DNA of 63,491 nt from Aquiflexum lacus. Its GTDB lineage: Bacteria; Bacteroidota; Bacteroidia; Cytophagales; Cyclobacteriaceae. Below, one piece after another: positions 19,411 to 27,571 of this stretch (the first letter of the stretch is position 1; each line of letters starts with the position of its first letter). Made by a program: the position numbers and the translations under genes. The DNA lies in assembly GCF_015476655.1 (NCBI RefSeq), contig NZ_JABFHF010000035.1:1-63491 (forward strand). Direction: 5' to 3'. The notes below the pieces were generated by a model, which saw only the letters and a program-made list of their open reading frames with translations, had not been told where the DNA came from and ran no database searches.

Positions 19411-19440
19411 ATCTCATGTCTCATGTCTCACATCTCACTC
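19411..19440. repeat. Heptamer microsatellite TCTCAHR, copy 1
   Basis: Four 7-bp units in register: TCTCATG, TCTCATG, TCTCACA, TCTCACT, ~75 bp past the lhgO stop. A second array is at 26141-26180. The rest of the 19336-19595 gap shows no gene. Confidence 0.7.
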
Positions 19441-19595
19441 AAATGTTTGATTTTTGTAATGATTGATTTGAATCGCATTCAATCAAGAAAAATACATGTG
19501 TTAACTTAGTCAGGTGAAATTAGCCCAAAGTTTATTGGTTTTCAATAAATTGTAATGGCATCCCAAATTTTCTGACCAAAGCAACTCTATTACCC

Positions 19596-20408
19596 ATGAA
19601 TTTATCCATACCATCACGTTCATACGCGTGTTTGATTTATACTTTGACTGCAATTATTTTCTTGACTGGATTTAGTCAATCCACCTATGCACAGGAAGCG
19701 AACCGATCAGGAATCAGTCATTTCAGCGGGAATGTCAGTGTGACCAATAATGGACTTTCTCTTATCCCTGCATTTTCATTGAATAGACCCGCGGCAATCT
19801 TCGAATTGTCACTCGGTGGAGAACGCTTGAGCTTTGATCCCGAAATGCGTTTTGCCTTGGATGGTCAACCTTGGTCCTTTATTTTCTGGTGGCGTTATAA
19901 AATCATCAAATCCGAAAAGTTTAAACTGCATGTTGGTGCCCATCCTGCATTTATATTCGAAAACACCCTAGTTGATGATGGTACTGGAACGATGATTGAA
20001 AGTATGGAGGCCAAAAGGTTTTTTGCTGGTGAAATTTCCCCGAGTTATAGTTTTAATGAAAACAACAAAATTACCTTTCTTTATCTCCAAGGTAGAAGCT
20101 TAGGTAAGGTTCCCTTTGCTATCAATCAATTTGTGGCTTTTGGAACTTCACACACCAATGTGAGGCTTTCCGAGAAGTTTTTCTTAAATGCCAAACCACA
20201 ATTATTCTACCTCAAGATGAATGAGAAAGACGGATATTTTGGCAGTGGTTCTTTTCTAATTGGCAAAAAAGACTTTCCCATTTCCATCGGATCCATCATC
20301 AGTAAAAAAATAGTTTCAGAAATCGAGGTTGATAACTGGATATGGAATATCAGTTTGATTTATTCATTTAATAATGAATTCGTTAAAAGAAGTAATCCGT
20401 TGATTTAA
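19596..20408 (+). CDS. Hypothetical secreted protein, possible outer-membrane beta-barrel
   Basis: 270 residues; not recognised as a named family. A signal peptide of ~32 residues (hydrophobic core LIYTLTAIIFLTGF, cleavage near STYAQ) is clear. The mature part has alternating hydrophobic strands with aromatic belts (WSFIFWWRYKI, KITFLYLQG, NWIWNISLIYSF), suggesting an outer-membrane beta-barrel of 8-12 strands. It ends NEFVKRSNPLI, without the terminal aromatic residue common in barrels. It stands alone between lhgO and the PAS/MBL pair. Confidence 0.6.
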   Translation: MNLSIPSRSYACLIYTLTAIIFLTGFSQSTYAQEANRSGISHFSGNVSVTNNGLSLIPAFSLNRPAAIFELSLGGERLSFDPEMRFALDGQPWSFIFWWRYKIIKSEKFKLHVGAHPAFIFENTLVDDGTGTMIESMEAKRFFAGEISPSYSFNENNKITFLYLQGRSLGKVPFAINQFVAFGTSHTNVRLSEKFFLNAKPQLFYLKMNEKDGYFGSGSFLIGKKDFPISIGSIISKKIVSEIEVDNWIWNISLIYSFNNEFVKRSNPLI

Positions 20409-20483
20409 ATGATAATGATTGGTCTGGTTTTGCTAGATTAATTCACAACGATTGATTGAAATACAGTGGTAATAATTTGAAAT

Positions 20484-20600
20484 ATAATTGAAATAATTTC
20501 TGGTAATCATAGCGTTAGATTATTATCAATAAGAGTTGAATCTGGAAAATTATATCGCCGAAGGCCTATTTCCATTTATATCGTAAAGCTTATATCGATT
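20484..20600. repeat. AT-rich inverted-repeat element, copy A
   Basis: TATAATTGAAATAATTTCTGG (two overlapping parts, 20484-20503) is partly complementary to GGAAAATTATATCG ... CCTATTTCCATTTATATCG (20544-20583). It matches the better preserved copy at 28923-29037. The remainder of the 20409-20681 gap has no recognisable gene. Confidence 0.5.
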
Positions 20601-20681
20601 AAATATTAGGAATACCATAAATAGGCCACCTTATATTTTAAATTGTTTTCCTATATTTATGTAAGACATCCCTCTCTAAAA

Positions 20682-21077
20682 ATGGCATCACATGAAATAG
20701 AAATCATTCTTAACCGTCAATTGGCAGATTGCCTTTCCCTTCCGGTATTTATCACCGATACGATTGGTAATTTAATTTTTTACAATGAACCAGCAGAATT
20801 GATCTTGGGAACGCGTTATGGTGAAACAGGAGAAATGAAAGTAGAAACCTGGTCCACTATATTCAAACCATTGGACGAAGAGAGAAATCCATTGGCTCCG
20901 GAAGGACTGCCTTTGGTGCAAACCTTAAATGACCAACTTCCACATCACCGGGTTTTTTGGATCGAAAGTCTGACGGGGAAAATTGAAAAAATATCTGTTA
21001 CCTCCTATCCCATTATCGGTCGTATGGGTAAATTTCTTGGTGCTGTAGCCATTTTCTGGGAAACAAAAGATACATGA
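20682..21077 (+). CDS. PAS domain-containing protein
   Basis: 131 residues from the ATG at 20682 (MASHEIEIILNRQLAD); a TTG at 20643 would add 13. A single PAS domain fills the protein: PVFITDTIGNLIFYNEPAELILG ends its first half, and FLGAVAIFWE is the last strand. There is no kinase, cyclase or DNA-binding domain, and no membrane segment. Its stop codon overlaps the start of the metallo-hydrolase gene (ATGA), so the two are probably translationally coupled. A sensory partner for that enzyme is inferred from position only. Confidence 0.82.
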   Translation: MASHEIEIILNRQLADCLSLPVFITDTIGNLIFYNEPAELILGTRYGETGEMKVETWSTIFKPLDEERNPLAPEGLPLVQTLNDQLPHHRVFWIESLTGKIEKISVTSYPIIGRMGKFLGAVAIFWETKDT

Positions 21078-21907
21078 AAGTTTCTATAAAAGGAGTTAGG
21101 GGTTCAATTCCCACAGCAGGTTCCGAAACCTCCTATTATGGAGGCAATACAGCCTGTGTCACTTTGCTTGAAGATGATTGGATGATCATCTTGGATGCTG
21201 GTTCGGGTTTGCAAAAAGTCACTTTACCCCAAAAGCCGACCAATAGAATTGATATTTTGCTCACCCATCTTCACTTTGATCATATACAAGGTCTTGGTTT
21301 TTTTGGATCGTTGTTTGATCCTTCTAAGGAAGTTCATATATGGGCTCCAGAAAGTTCCACACAGAGTCTAAATTCCAGGTTGAACAGGTTTCTTTCACCA
21401 CCCTTCTTCCCGGTAATGATGCGGGACCTTCCCTGCAAATTATTCCTCCATGATATCTCTAAAAGTAGTTTTCAGATTGGACCATTTTCAATCGAATCCA
21501 AGTATGTGATTCATCCGGGACCAACCGTAGGATATCGAATCACAGGAAAAAATGCTGTTCTGGCATATATTCCTGACCATGAACAGGCTTTAGGTCTTTC
21601 AGGGATGATTGAAGATAAGAAATGGATTTCGGGATTTGATATAGCAGATAAAGCTGATTTGCTTCTTCACGATGCTCAATATACTGGCTATGAGTACAAG
21701 GAAAAAATCGGTTGGGGACATTCAAGTATGGAAGATGCCATCAAATTTGCAGCTGTTGCAGAGGTGAAACGCCTCTTGTTTTTCCATCACGATCCCTCAC
21801 GCACCGATGAACAGCTTGATATTATTTTTTCTAAATTAAAGCAAAAGGATTTCGAATTTGAAAATTTTGATTTTGCTAGAGAGGGTACAGATATTGATTT
21901 GGGGTAA
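21074..21907 (+). CDS. MBL fold metallo-hydrolase
   Basis: 277 residues. The metallo-beta-lactamase motif HLHFDH is at residues 65-70, with later metal ligands in PDHEQALG, HDAQY and FFHHDPSRTDEQL. The N-terminal GVRGSIPTAG...YYGGNTACV and DAGSGLQ are typical of the group that includes cyclic-phosphate phosphodiesterases (PhnP/RNase Z-like). The substrate is unknown. It is cytoplasmic, with no signal peptide. It overlaps the PAS gene by four bases (ATGA), so both are made together. Confidence 0.85.
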   Translation: MKVSIKGVRGSIPTAGSETSYYGGNTACVTLLEDDWMIILDAGSGLQKVTLPQKPTNRIDILLTHLHFDHIQGLGFFGSLFDPSKEVHIWAPESSTQSLNSRLNRFLSPPFFPVMMRDLPCKLFLHDISKSSFQIGPFSIESKYVIHPGPTVGYRITGKNAVLAYIPDHEQALGLSGMIEDKKWISGFDIADKADLLLHDAQYTGYEYKEKIGWGHSSMEDAIKFAAVAEVKRLLFFHHDPSRTDEQLDIIFSKLKQKDFEFENFDFAREGTDIDLG

Positions 21908-21974
21908 TTGTAAATTTTCGGTTATCGCTATACTCATGTTGAACAGAGTTAGTTTGGAATTTGATTTGTAAATA

Positions 21975-22063
21975 ATTGATATTGATTGATATTGGATATT
22001 TTTTGGTATTGTTTCGAAATACAGTTGATATAAGGTCGAAATGAGATAGGAATAATATCCCAG
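21975..22063. repeat. AT-rich repeat element, copy C (degenerate, opposite orientation)
   Basis: TTGATATAAGGTCGAAATGAG and the following GATAGGAATAATATCCC (to 22063) resemble, in reverse complement, the right arm of the element at 28923-29037. A short run of GATATTGATT repeats precedes it. The gap from 21908 to 22189 holds nothing else recognisable. Confidence 0.35.
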
Positions 22064-22189
22064 GAAATTTTGAACATTTTTTACTGATTTTTGATCAGTC
22101 AATTTGAATAAAATTTACATTTAGGTAAAATTTAAAATTTCTCTTTTTATCATAAAATCACCCTCGTCCTCATCCCCACCAACATCCTA

Positions 22190-23563
22190 ATGAAAAAGAA
22201 AATCCTTTATTCAATTCTGCTAATCCTCTTGGCAGGATTAGGCTACGGAATCGACTATGCCTGGAAATCATTTCCTTTGATCAGTTCATATGGTTCCAAG
22301 ATCATGTGCAGTTGTATTTTCCTTGCGGAGCGGGACGAAAGCTCGGTGATGAGTCAGGAATTGCGGGCTTTCCCGATCAATTTAGGGGATTTTGAAGTGG
22401 ACCGGGAAGGAAAAAAAGTAACAGGAAGTGTTTTTGGATTGGCTCAAAGGGTAGCCATCTACCGTGATGGACAAGGCTGTACTTTATTATCCGGGATGGA
22501 TGAATCGGAAGTCAGAAGTCAAGCATATTATGAGGTACCCAAGCCCACTTGGAGTCAGGATACCGTGAGTTGGCCAAACGGTAACAAACTCAACGATTCC
22601 ACCCTAAACCTACCCCAATACCGGAAAATCCAGGATTTGATCGATATCGAATTTGAAGACTCAGTCAAAAAGACCCATCTGACCCACATGATTGTCGTCC
22701 TGCACAAAGGGCAATTGGTTGCTGAAGGCTACGGCAATGACCATCATGTCAAGACCAAACATACCAGTTGGTCCATGGGAAAGAGTATTATCAGCAACTT
22801 GGTGGGTTTGCAAGTGGACAAGGGTGTCTTCAATTTGGATCAAAACGGCTTGCTTCCGGATTGGACAGATGAAAGGGAAGCTATAAACCTAAAAAACATG
22901 CTGCAGGCCACCAATGGTCTGGATTGGGTAGAAGATTATGGTGGGGTTTCCGATGCAACAAATATGCTTTTCCTGAAGCCTGATGCCCCCGCTATCGCTG
23001 CCGCTAAACCATTGAAATATGAGCCCGGAACTTACTTCTATTATTCCAGCGGCACGACCAATATCATTTCCAAAATATTACGCAATCAACTTGGGGAAAA
23101 AAAATACCAACGCCTACCCTATGAAGGTTTGTTTTACAAAATAGGCATGCACAACACTGTTATGGAAAAAGATGCTTCAGGAACCTTCGTTGGGTCTTCT
23201 TTTGTCTTTGGGCCTGGAAGGGATTATGCGAGATTGGGGTTATTGATGTTGGAAAAAGGAAATTGGCTTAGCGAACAGATCCTGTCGGAAGAATGGGTGG
23301 AATTCGCCACCACACCAACAGCTGCCGCTCCAATGGGTGAATATGGAGCACAATGGTGGCTCAATGCCGGCAACGCCAACAACCCGGAAGAAAAATTGCT
23401 ATCCAAACTGCCCAATGATGCATTTTACGCAGGGGGATTTGAAGGGCAATGGATTTTGGTGATTCCTTCAAAGGATCTGGTAATCGTCCGGCTTGGCTAT
23501 ACGCCCAAGGGAGAATTCAGTATCAATGATTTTGCTTCAAGCGTAATCGATTTGGTTCCTTGA
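22190..23563 (+). CDS. Serine hydrolase (class C beta-lactamase family)
   Basis: 457 residues with an N-terminal membrane or signal segment (ILYSILLILLAGLGYGI). The nucleophile motif SxxK is SMGK at 195-198, and the second catalytic motif is YYSSGTTN in the middle of the domain. This is the penicillin-binding/6-aminohexanoate-dimer-hydrolase-like group of serine hydrolases. The likely site is the periplasm; the substrate may be an ester, amide or D-amino-acid peptide. Its last 13 codons overlap, on the opposite strand, the last 13 codons of the LLM oxidoreductase gene. Confidence 0.88.
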   Translation: MKKKILYSILLILLAGLGYGIDYAWKSFPLISSYGSKIMCSCIFLAERDESSVMSQELRAFPINLGDFEVDREGKKVTGSVFGLAQRVAIYRDGQGCTLLSGMDESEVRSQAYYEVPKPTWSQDTVSWPNGNKLNDSTLNLPQYRKIQDLIDIEFEDSVKKTHLTHMIVVLHKGQLVAEGYGNDHHVKTKHTSWSMGKSIISNLVGLQVDKGVFNLDQNGLLPDWTDEREAINLKNMLQATNGLDWVEDYGGVSDATNMLFLKPDAPAIAAAKPLKYEPGTYFYYSSGTTNIISKILRNQLGEKKYQRLPYEGLFYKIGMHNTVMEKDASGTFVGSSFVFGPGRDYARLGLLMLEKGNWLSEQILSEEWVEFATTPTAAAPMGEYGAQWWLNAGNANNPEEKLLSKLPNDAFYAGGFEGQWILVIPSKDLVIVRLGYTPKGEFSINDFASSVIDLVP

Positions 23564-24572
23564 CCTGCTCATTTATTTCCATCATTAAGTCTCCAAATAA
23601 TTTTGTTGATTTAATCCGGTCCTCTAAGGCATACATGGTAGATACTGCGATGAGTTCATTCACCCCTGTTTTTGCAACAAATTCCATTATTTGCTTTTTT
23701 ACCGTTTTCTTGCTTCCTACAAAAGAATATTTCAGGAATGGTTGCATAGAAGGATGGTTCATGATTTCCTTCAATTCCCGGTTCATTTCCGTCGGGGGTT
23801 GTAGCGGTTTCCTTTCTCCTGTCAATACACCAAAAAACATCCTGATCAAGGTGGTAAATAATTTTTCAGCTTCTTCATCGGTATCCGCTACAAAAACATT
23901 TATACCGGCAAGGGTATATGGTTCTTTCAGAAATTCAGAAGGCTGAAATTCATCGTGATAAATTTTGAATGCATTGAACAAATGGGTTGCCGCAAAATGA
24001 CTGGCAAAAGCATAAGGCAAACCTTTTTTTGCTGCCAGATGCGCACTATCTGTACTGGAGCCTAATATGTAAAGCGGTACATCCGTGCCCTCAGCTAGGG
24101 TAGCCCTTACTTTTGAATGCTTATTTTCTTTGGAAAAGTATCTCTGTATCTTATCGATTTCCTGTGGAAATGAATGTGCAGCCTGCATAAAATCGGATCT
24201 TATGGCCTGCGCTGTTTGCTGATCAGTCCCGGGAGCTCTTCCTAGCCCTAAATCAATTCTGTTGGGATATAAATGCGCCAAGGTTCCAAACTGTTCGGCT
24301 ATGATTAAAGGAGAGTGATTGGGAAGCATCACACCACCTGACCCTACCCTAATGGTATTGGTGTTTTCTGCCACATAACCGATGAGGATGGAAGTAGCAC
24401 TGCTACCAATATGTTCAGCATTGTGATGCTCCGCAAACCAAAACCGCTTGTAGTTTAAGGCTTCAGCTTCCTTAGCCAATGCCAGGGAATTATTCAGTGT
24501 CTGCTTAATGGTAGCACCTTGCGGGACAAGAGCTAGTTCTAAAATAGAATATGCTATTTTTTGATTTTTCAT
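23523..24572 (-). CDS. LLM class flavin-dependent oxidoreductase
   Basis: 349 residues, usual length for this bacterial luciferase-like family. It begins YSILELALVPQGATIKQTL and has RFWFAEHHNAEHIGSSA, then RVGSGGVMLPNHSPLIIAEQFG and DLGLGRAPGTDQQT, all conserved in single-component LLM oxidoreductases (YhbW-like). These bind FMN or F420; most Bacteroidota members are assumed to use FMN. The substrate is unknown. It converges with, and overlaps by 41 bp, the serine hydrolase gene. Confidence 0.9.
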   Translation of the reverse strand: MKNQKIAYSILELALVPQGATIKQTLNNSLALAKEAEALNYKRFWFAEHHNAEHIGSSATSILIGYVAENTNTIRVGSGGVMLPNHSPLIIAEQFGTLAHLYPNRIDLGLGRAPGTDQQTAQAIRSDFMQAAHSFPQEIDKIQRYFSKENKHSKVRATLAEGTDVPLYILGSSTDSAHLAAKKGLPYAFASHFAATHLFNAFKIYHDEFQPSEFLKEPYTLAGINVFVADTDEEAEKLFTTLIRMFFGVLTGERKPLQPPTEMNRELKEIMNHPSMQPFLKYSFVGSKKTVKKQIMEFVAKTGVNELIAVSTMYALEDRIKSTKLFGDLMMEINEQVKEPNRLRLKQNH

Positions 24573-24680
24573 TTTTAAAATTTCGATTGACCATGGCCTA
24601 ACTACTGCTCTGCCAGGAAGCTTTTATAAAATTACCTTATGATTATGAATATAAAAAGTAAGAAGCTACTGAGTTGGTCA

Positions 24681-24980
24681 TTATTCGCCTTGGGACAAAA
24701 TACAAAGACTGTCTTCAATTGCCTCAACAGCATGTGTTATTTCAATCGGAATTTCAACTTCGTCATATTGTCTAAGCTCCATATTTTTGTATGCTTCCTT
24801 GTATATGACGGCACCTTCCAAAACAGTTAATTTTGACTGTATGTGCGCTTTATGTTCTTTTAAAATCATGCCTTTCCTGAACCCTATGATAAGGACTTTG
24901 AAACCTTTGCCATGATGCAGGGACTTAGCTACAGGATTGTCAGCCGTTTTCAGTTCTTCTTTGATTTCCTTAATTGTCAT
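24681..24980 (-). CDS. Cupin domain-containing protein
   Basis: 99 residues, soluble. It is a small single-cupin protein: KVLIIGFRKGMILKEHKAHI holds the first cupin motif (HxH spaced in KEHKAH), followed by LTVLEGAVIYK and the C-terminal strand VEIPIEITHAVEAIEDSLC. Such minimal cupins often bind one metal ion; no enzyme activity can be assigned. It stands alone, 109 bp from the LLM gene, transcribed the same way. Confidence 0.75.
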   Translation of the reverse strand: MTIKEIKEELKTADNPVAKSLHHGKGFKVLIIGFRKGMILKEHKAHIQSKLTVLEGAVIYKEAYKNMELRQYDEVEIPIEITHAVEAIEDSLCILSQGE

Positions 24981-25284
24981 GTGCCTGTCTTTTTAAGAAT
25001 TTTCACAATCTAGTAAAGGTGGACAACTTGGAATAAAAATGCGTTACGCAACATGAGAAACAAGTTATGTTTATTACATATTCTTTGTCTCTGAAAGGTG
25101 CTGCTTTGAAAGTTGGTGAAAATGAGCTTAGAAATACTGTGAAACAGAAAAGGTGAAGTTTCACAATACAATTTAGACTGAAACGTGAAATGAAGCCGGT
25201 CAGACTGGCTCGATTTTATTACTACCAAAAAAATCCGTTGGGGTACTTCCGAACCCAATTGTCGCACTTCAGAGGCGCAAGTAT

Positions 25285-25505
25285 GGTGCAAAAAGGTGCA
25301 ACGTCTGAGCAAATAGGTCCAACGTCGGAGTAAAAAGGTCCAACGATGGAGTAAAAAGGACAAAAGCCGGAGCAAAAAGGTTCAACGTCGTAGTAAATAG
25401 GTTCAACGTCGGAGCAAAATGGTCCAAGGTCGGAGCAAAAAGGTCCAACGATGGGGTAAATAGGTCCAATGTCGGAGAAAAAGGGTTCAACGATGGGGTT
25501 ATGAA
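25285..25505. repeat. 21-bp minisatellite, ten imperfect tandem units
   Basis: The GG of each unit falls at 25295, 25316, 25337, 25358, 25379, 25400, 25421, 25442, 25463 and 25484, a strict 21-bp period with no indels. Consensus AGGTCCAACGTCGGAGTAAAA. In a minus-strand frame the units read as a degenerate heptapeptide LDLFAPT, but composition and flanks do not look like a gene. The same motif GGGGTACTTCCGAA occurs on both sides (25240-25253 and 25513-25526). Confidence 0.85.
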
Positions 25506-25512
25506 GTGGAGA

Positions 25513-25533
25513 GGGGTACTTCCGAAGTACCCC
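25513..25533. repeat. Perfect inverted repeat next to the minisatellite
   Basis: GGGGTACTT-CCG-AAGTACCCC, 9-bp arms with a 3-nt loop. The left arm and loop recur at 25240-25253 on the other side of the tandem array, with a different right arm. Confidence 0.6.
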
Positions 25534-25878
25534 CTCCCCGCTTGGGAATTACCCCTCTTCCCCCCCCCCATTTTTGCGGCAGCTTCCAATGCACTTAATT
25601 AGGATAACGGAAGAATGTTTTACCAACAACTATTTATAAAGGAAATGGAGAAAATGGAATTGGATAATAAGGTGGTGAAGATGTTCTCAAAGCATGCCAA
25701 CTTCAGCTAAAAATTTTCAGTTTTTTTAATATATGATTTAACGTTTTTTAAGGAACGAAACAGAATCTTTAATTTCAAGTATCCGTTAACAATTAAATAA
25801 AAATCTATGTTATCTAAAAATATAAAGGTTTCTTTTTCGGTTTAGGCCGAAAATTGATTGGGTAATAGTTATTAATTA

Positions 25879-25909
25879 GCGATGGTCCTTTGGGCCATCG
25901 TTTTTTTTA
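25879..25909 (+). terminator. Orphan terminator hairpin
   Basis: GATGGTCC-TTT-GGGCCATC with one G-U pair, then eight T residues. No gene lies upstream on the plus strand for more than 2 kb, so it may end an unrecognised small RNA or be left over from a lost gene. Confidence 0.55.
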
Positions 25910-25999
25910 TGGCCTTGAAAATAGTTACGAATGTTTTCAAGGATTAACATTATACATAATTAATAAGGAGAAAAGTAAATCCTTAGGCAACAGACTTCT

Positions 26000-26013
26000 T
26001 CCGCCACGGCGGA
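26000..26013. repeat. Dispersed palindrome TCCGCCACGGCGGA
   Basis: Same family as 13187-13200 and 40816-40832; also followed by CA(A/G). Confidence 0.6.
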
Positions 26014-26140
26014 CAAGACCTGACGTCGAAGTGACAAGGAAAGGTTCATGTCGCACTTTATTTCGGTTTGGTTTATCTAACCGCATTTTTTTCTAAAAAT
26101 CTGTCATTTTTAAGCCGACCTTCCGCTAGTGAGGTCCCAT

Positions 26141-26180
26141 ATCTCAAGTCTCACGTCTCACATCTCACATCTCAAGTCTC
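26141..26180. repeat. Heptamer microsatellite TCTCAHR, copy 2
   Basis: Five full 7-bp units plus TCTC: TCTCAAG, TCTCACG, TCTCACA, TCTCACA, TCTCAAG. It runs across the stop codon (26172-26174) of the YheT-like gene. Confidence 0.7.
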
Positions 26181-27137
26181 TTTCAAAAACTCCAAAAACC
26201 TATACTCCGCCCATGTAAACTCCTGCCCCTTGACCATAAATCCCGTATGCCCGCCCCTATTGGGCATTTCGAGAAATAGCTGTGGGTGGTTTCTGGCCAA
26301 ATCGATGGGGTAGCATCTGTCCATCAATAAGGGGTCATTGAGGGCATTGATGATCAGGGTTGGAATCTGAATAGCCTTCATCCAATTGTCCGCACTGACT
26401 GAATGGTAAAAATCATTCCCGTCTTTGAATCCATGGATTTTGGCTGTAAAATGGCTATCAAATGTATCAAACTCCTTAACCGTCTTCAGTAAATCCAAAT
26501 CCACCAAACCGGGAAACTGTTGTCCCTTCAAAAACATTTTTGCCTTCAGTTTTCCAAGAAATCGTTTTTTATAAAAAGCATTCCTTTTTTCTTTTAAAGT
26601 AGCTGCAGAATCGGGTAAGTTGCAGGGAGTGGAATAAACCGCTGCTTTTCTGATTTTTGAATTTAGGTCAAGTCCATTTTCTCCCAAGTATTTCAAGGTT
26701 TGTGCACCGCCCATGCTGATGCCTGCCAGATAATAGGCATCGTAATTTTTGGTTTTTTCCACATGATCAATCACGGTTTTCAAATCATAGGAGGCACCAT
26801 GATGGTACATGATGGGTTGAAGATTCATTTCACCCCCACAAGTCCTGTTGTTCCATGCCAATACATCATATCCGTTTTGATTGAACAGTTTAGCCAAACC
26901 ACGGGCATAATGTCTTTCGGAACTCCCCTCCAATCCATGGCTGATGATCAGGAGTTTGTCACTCCCCACCTTTGACCAATCCAAATCCAAAAAGTCTTGA
27001 TCTGGTGTATTTATTCTTTCCCGCTGATATTGAATGCCAATAACTTTCCTAAAGATGCTGGGAATAATGGTTTCAAAATGTCCATTAAAGAGTATTCTTG
27101 GGGGCGTACCATACGTTGATTTTTCTATAATCGGCAT
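26172..27137 (-). CDS. YheT-type alpha/beta hydrolase
   Basis: 321 residues, soluble. It belongs to the YheT/COG0429 group: FNGHFETIIPSIFR near the N-terminus, oxyanion block SHGLEGSSERHYARG (66-80), WNNRTCGGEMN, nucleophile motif GISMGG with Ser141, and the catalytic His in NRGGHTGFM. Substrates of bacterial YheT proteins are poorly defined; esters or lipids are likely. A TCTCAHR repeat array abuts and includes its stop codon. Confidence 0.9.
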   Translation of the reverse strand: MPIIEKSTYGTPPRILFNGHFETIIPSIFRKVIGIQYQRERINTPDQDFLDLDWSKVGSDKLLIISHGLEGSSERHYARGLAKLFNQNGYDVLAWNNRTCGGEMNLQPIMYHHGASYDLKTVIDHVEKTKNYDAYYLAGISMGGAQTLKYLGENGLDLNSKIRKAAVYSTPCNLPDSAATLKEKRNAFYKKRFLGKLKAKMFLKGQQFPGLVDLDLLKTVKEFDTFDSHFTAKIHGFKDGNDFYHSVSADNWMKAIQIPTLIINALNDPLLMDRCYPIDLARNHPQLFLEMPNRGGHTGFMVKGQEFTWAEYRFLEFLKET

Positions 27138-27302
27138 AAAATTTACGTCTTATTTCTCTTGGTTTTTCATAATATGGCTAAGAAAGGTTAGAGTTAATGA
27201 TAGATTTTTAAGTGTATTCGAATGGTTAATCTTACCATCATTATTATTAAAAGGATTCTTAACCCAAAGTAATTTTTCAAAGATTAATTATAAAGCTACT
27301 TT

Positions 27303-27420
27303 TTTTCCCCGAAAGATTCGGGGCAGGCATTGACAAAAAAAGTAGCCAAAAAAGTCAAGACGGCGGAATCCTATCAGCCCGCAAGGCCCTGGCCGGCCCG
27401 GTCCGCCGTCATTCCTCCCC
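27303..27420. repeat. Composite palindromic intergenic element
   Basis: Hairpin CCCCGAA-AGA-TTCGGGG (27307-27323), an A-rich stretch with two copies of AAAAAAGT, then GACGGCGGA (27359-27367) and its complement TCCGCCGTC (27402-27410) around a GC-rich core with GGCCGGCC. The whole 27138-27571 gap has no gene. The structure looks like a REP/MITE-like repeat. Confidence 0.5.
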
Positions 27421-27571
27421 GCACCTTCAAAATAGAACTTGTTTAAAGTTTAAGGTTTAGTAAATCCAAATCATGAATATTAGATTGAACATACTAAAAT
27501 CAAATATCCAATCAATACCCCTAAAAATGGAATTATTTGCGTTATTTGAAAAAGTAAAATGCAAGAAGTTT

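Larger units (their letters stand above)
24981..26171. other. 1.2-kb gene-poor region rich in repeats
   Basis: No convincing protein gene lies between the cupin and the YheT-like hydrolase. It contains a 21-bp tandem repeat (25285-25505), two copies of GGGGTACTTCCGAA around it, a terminator hairpin (25879-25909), a TCCGCC palindrome (26000-26013) and a heptamer array. A 21-codon frame at 25646-25711 (MEKMELDNKVVKM...) has a GGA upstream but no sign of conservation. The region may be eroded accessory DNA. Confidence 0.6.

Noticed and set aside
21098..21114. T-arm-like GGGGTTCAATTCCC, as if a tRNA
   Set aside because: It encodes RGSIPTAG of the MBL-fold protein, and no acceptor or anticodon arm surrounds it.
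24639..24830. Small plus-strand frame opposite the cupin gene
   Set aside because: It overlaps the cupin coding sequence and shows no protein-like features.
25285..25505. Possible CRISPR array
   Set aside because: Units are directly adjacent with no unique spacers, and no cas genes are in the window.
25010..25589. Two minus-strand reading frames with heptapeptide repeats over the minisatellite
   Set aside because: They arise from the 21-bp period, change frame relative to each other, and have no conserved flank, signal peptide or plausible start.
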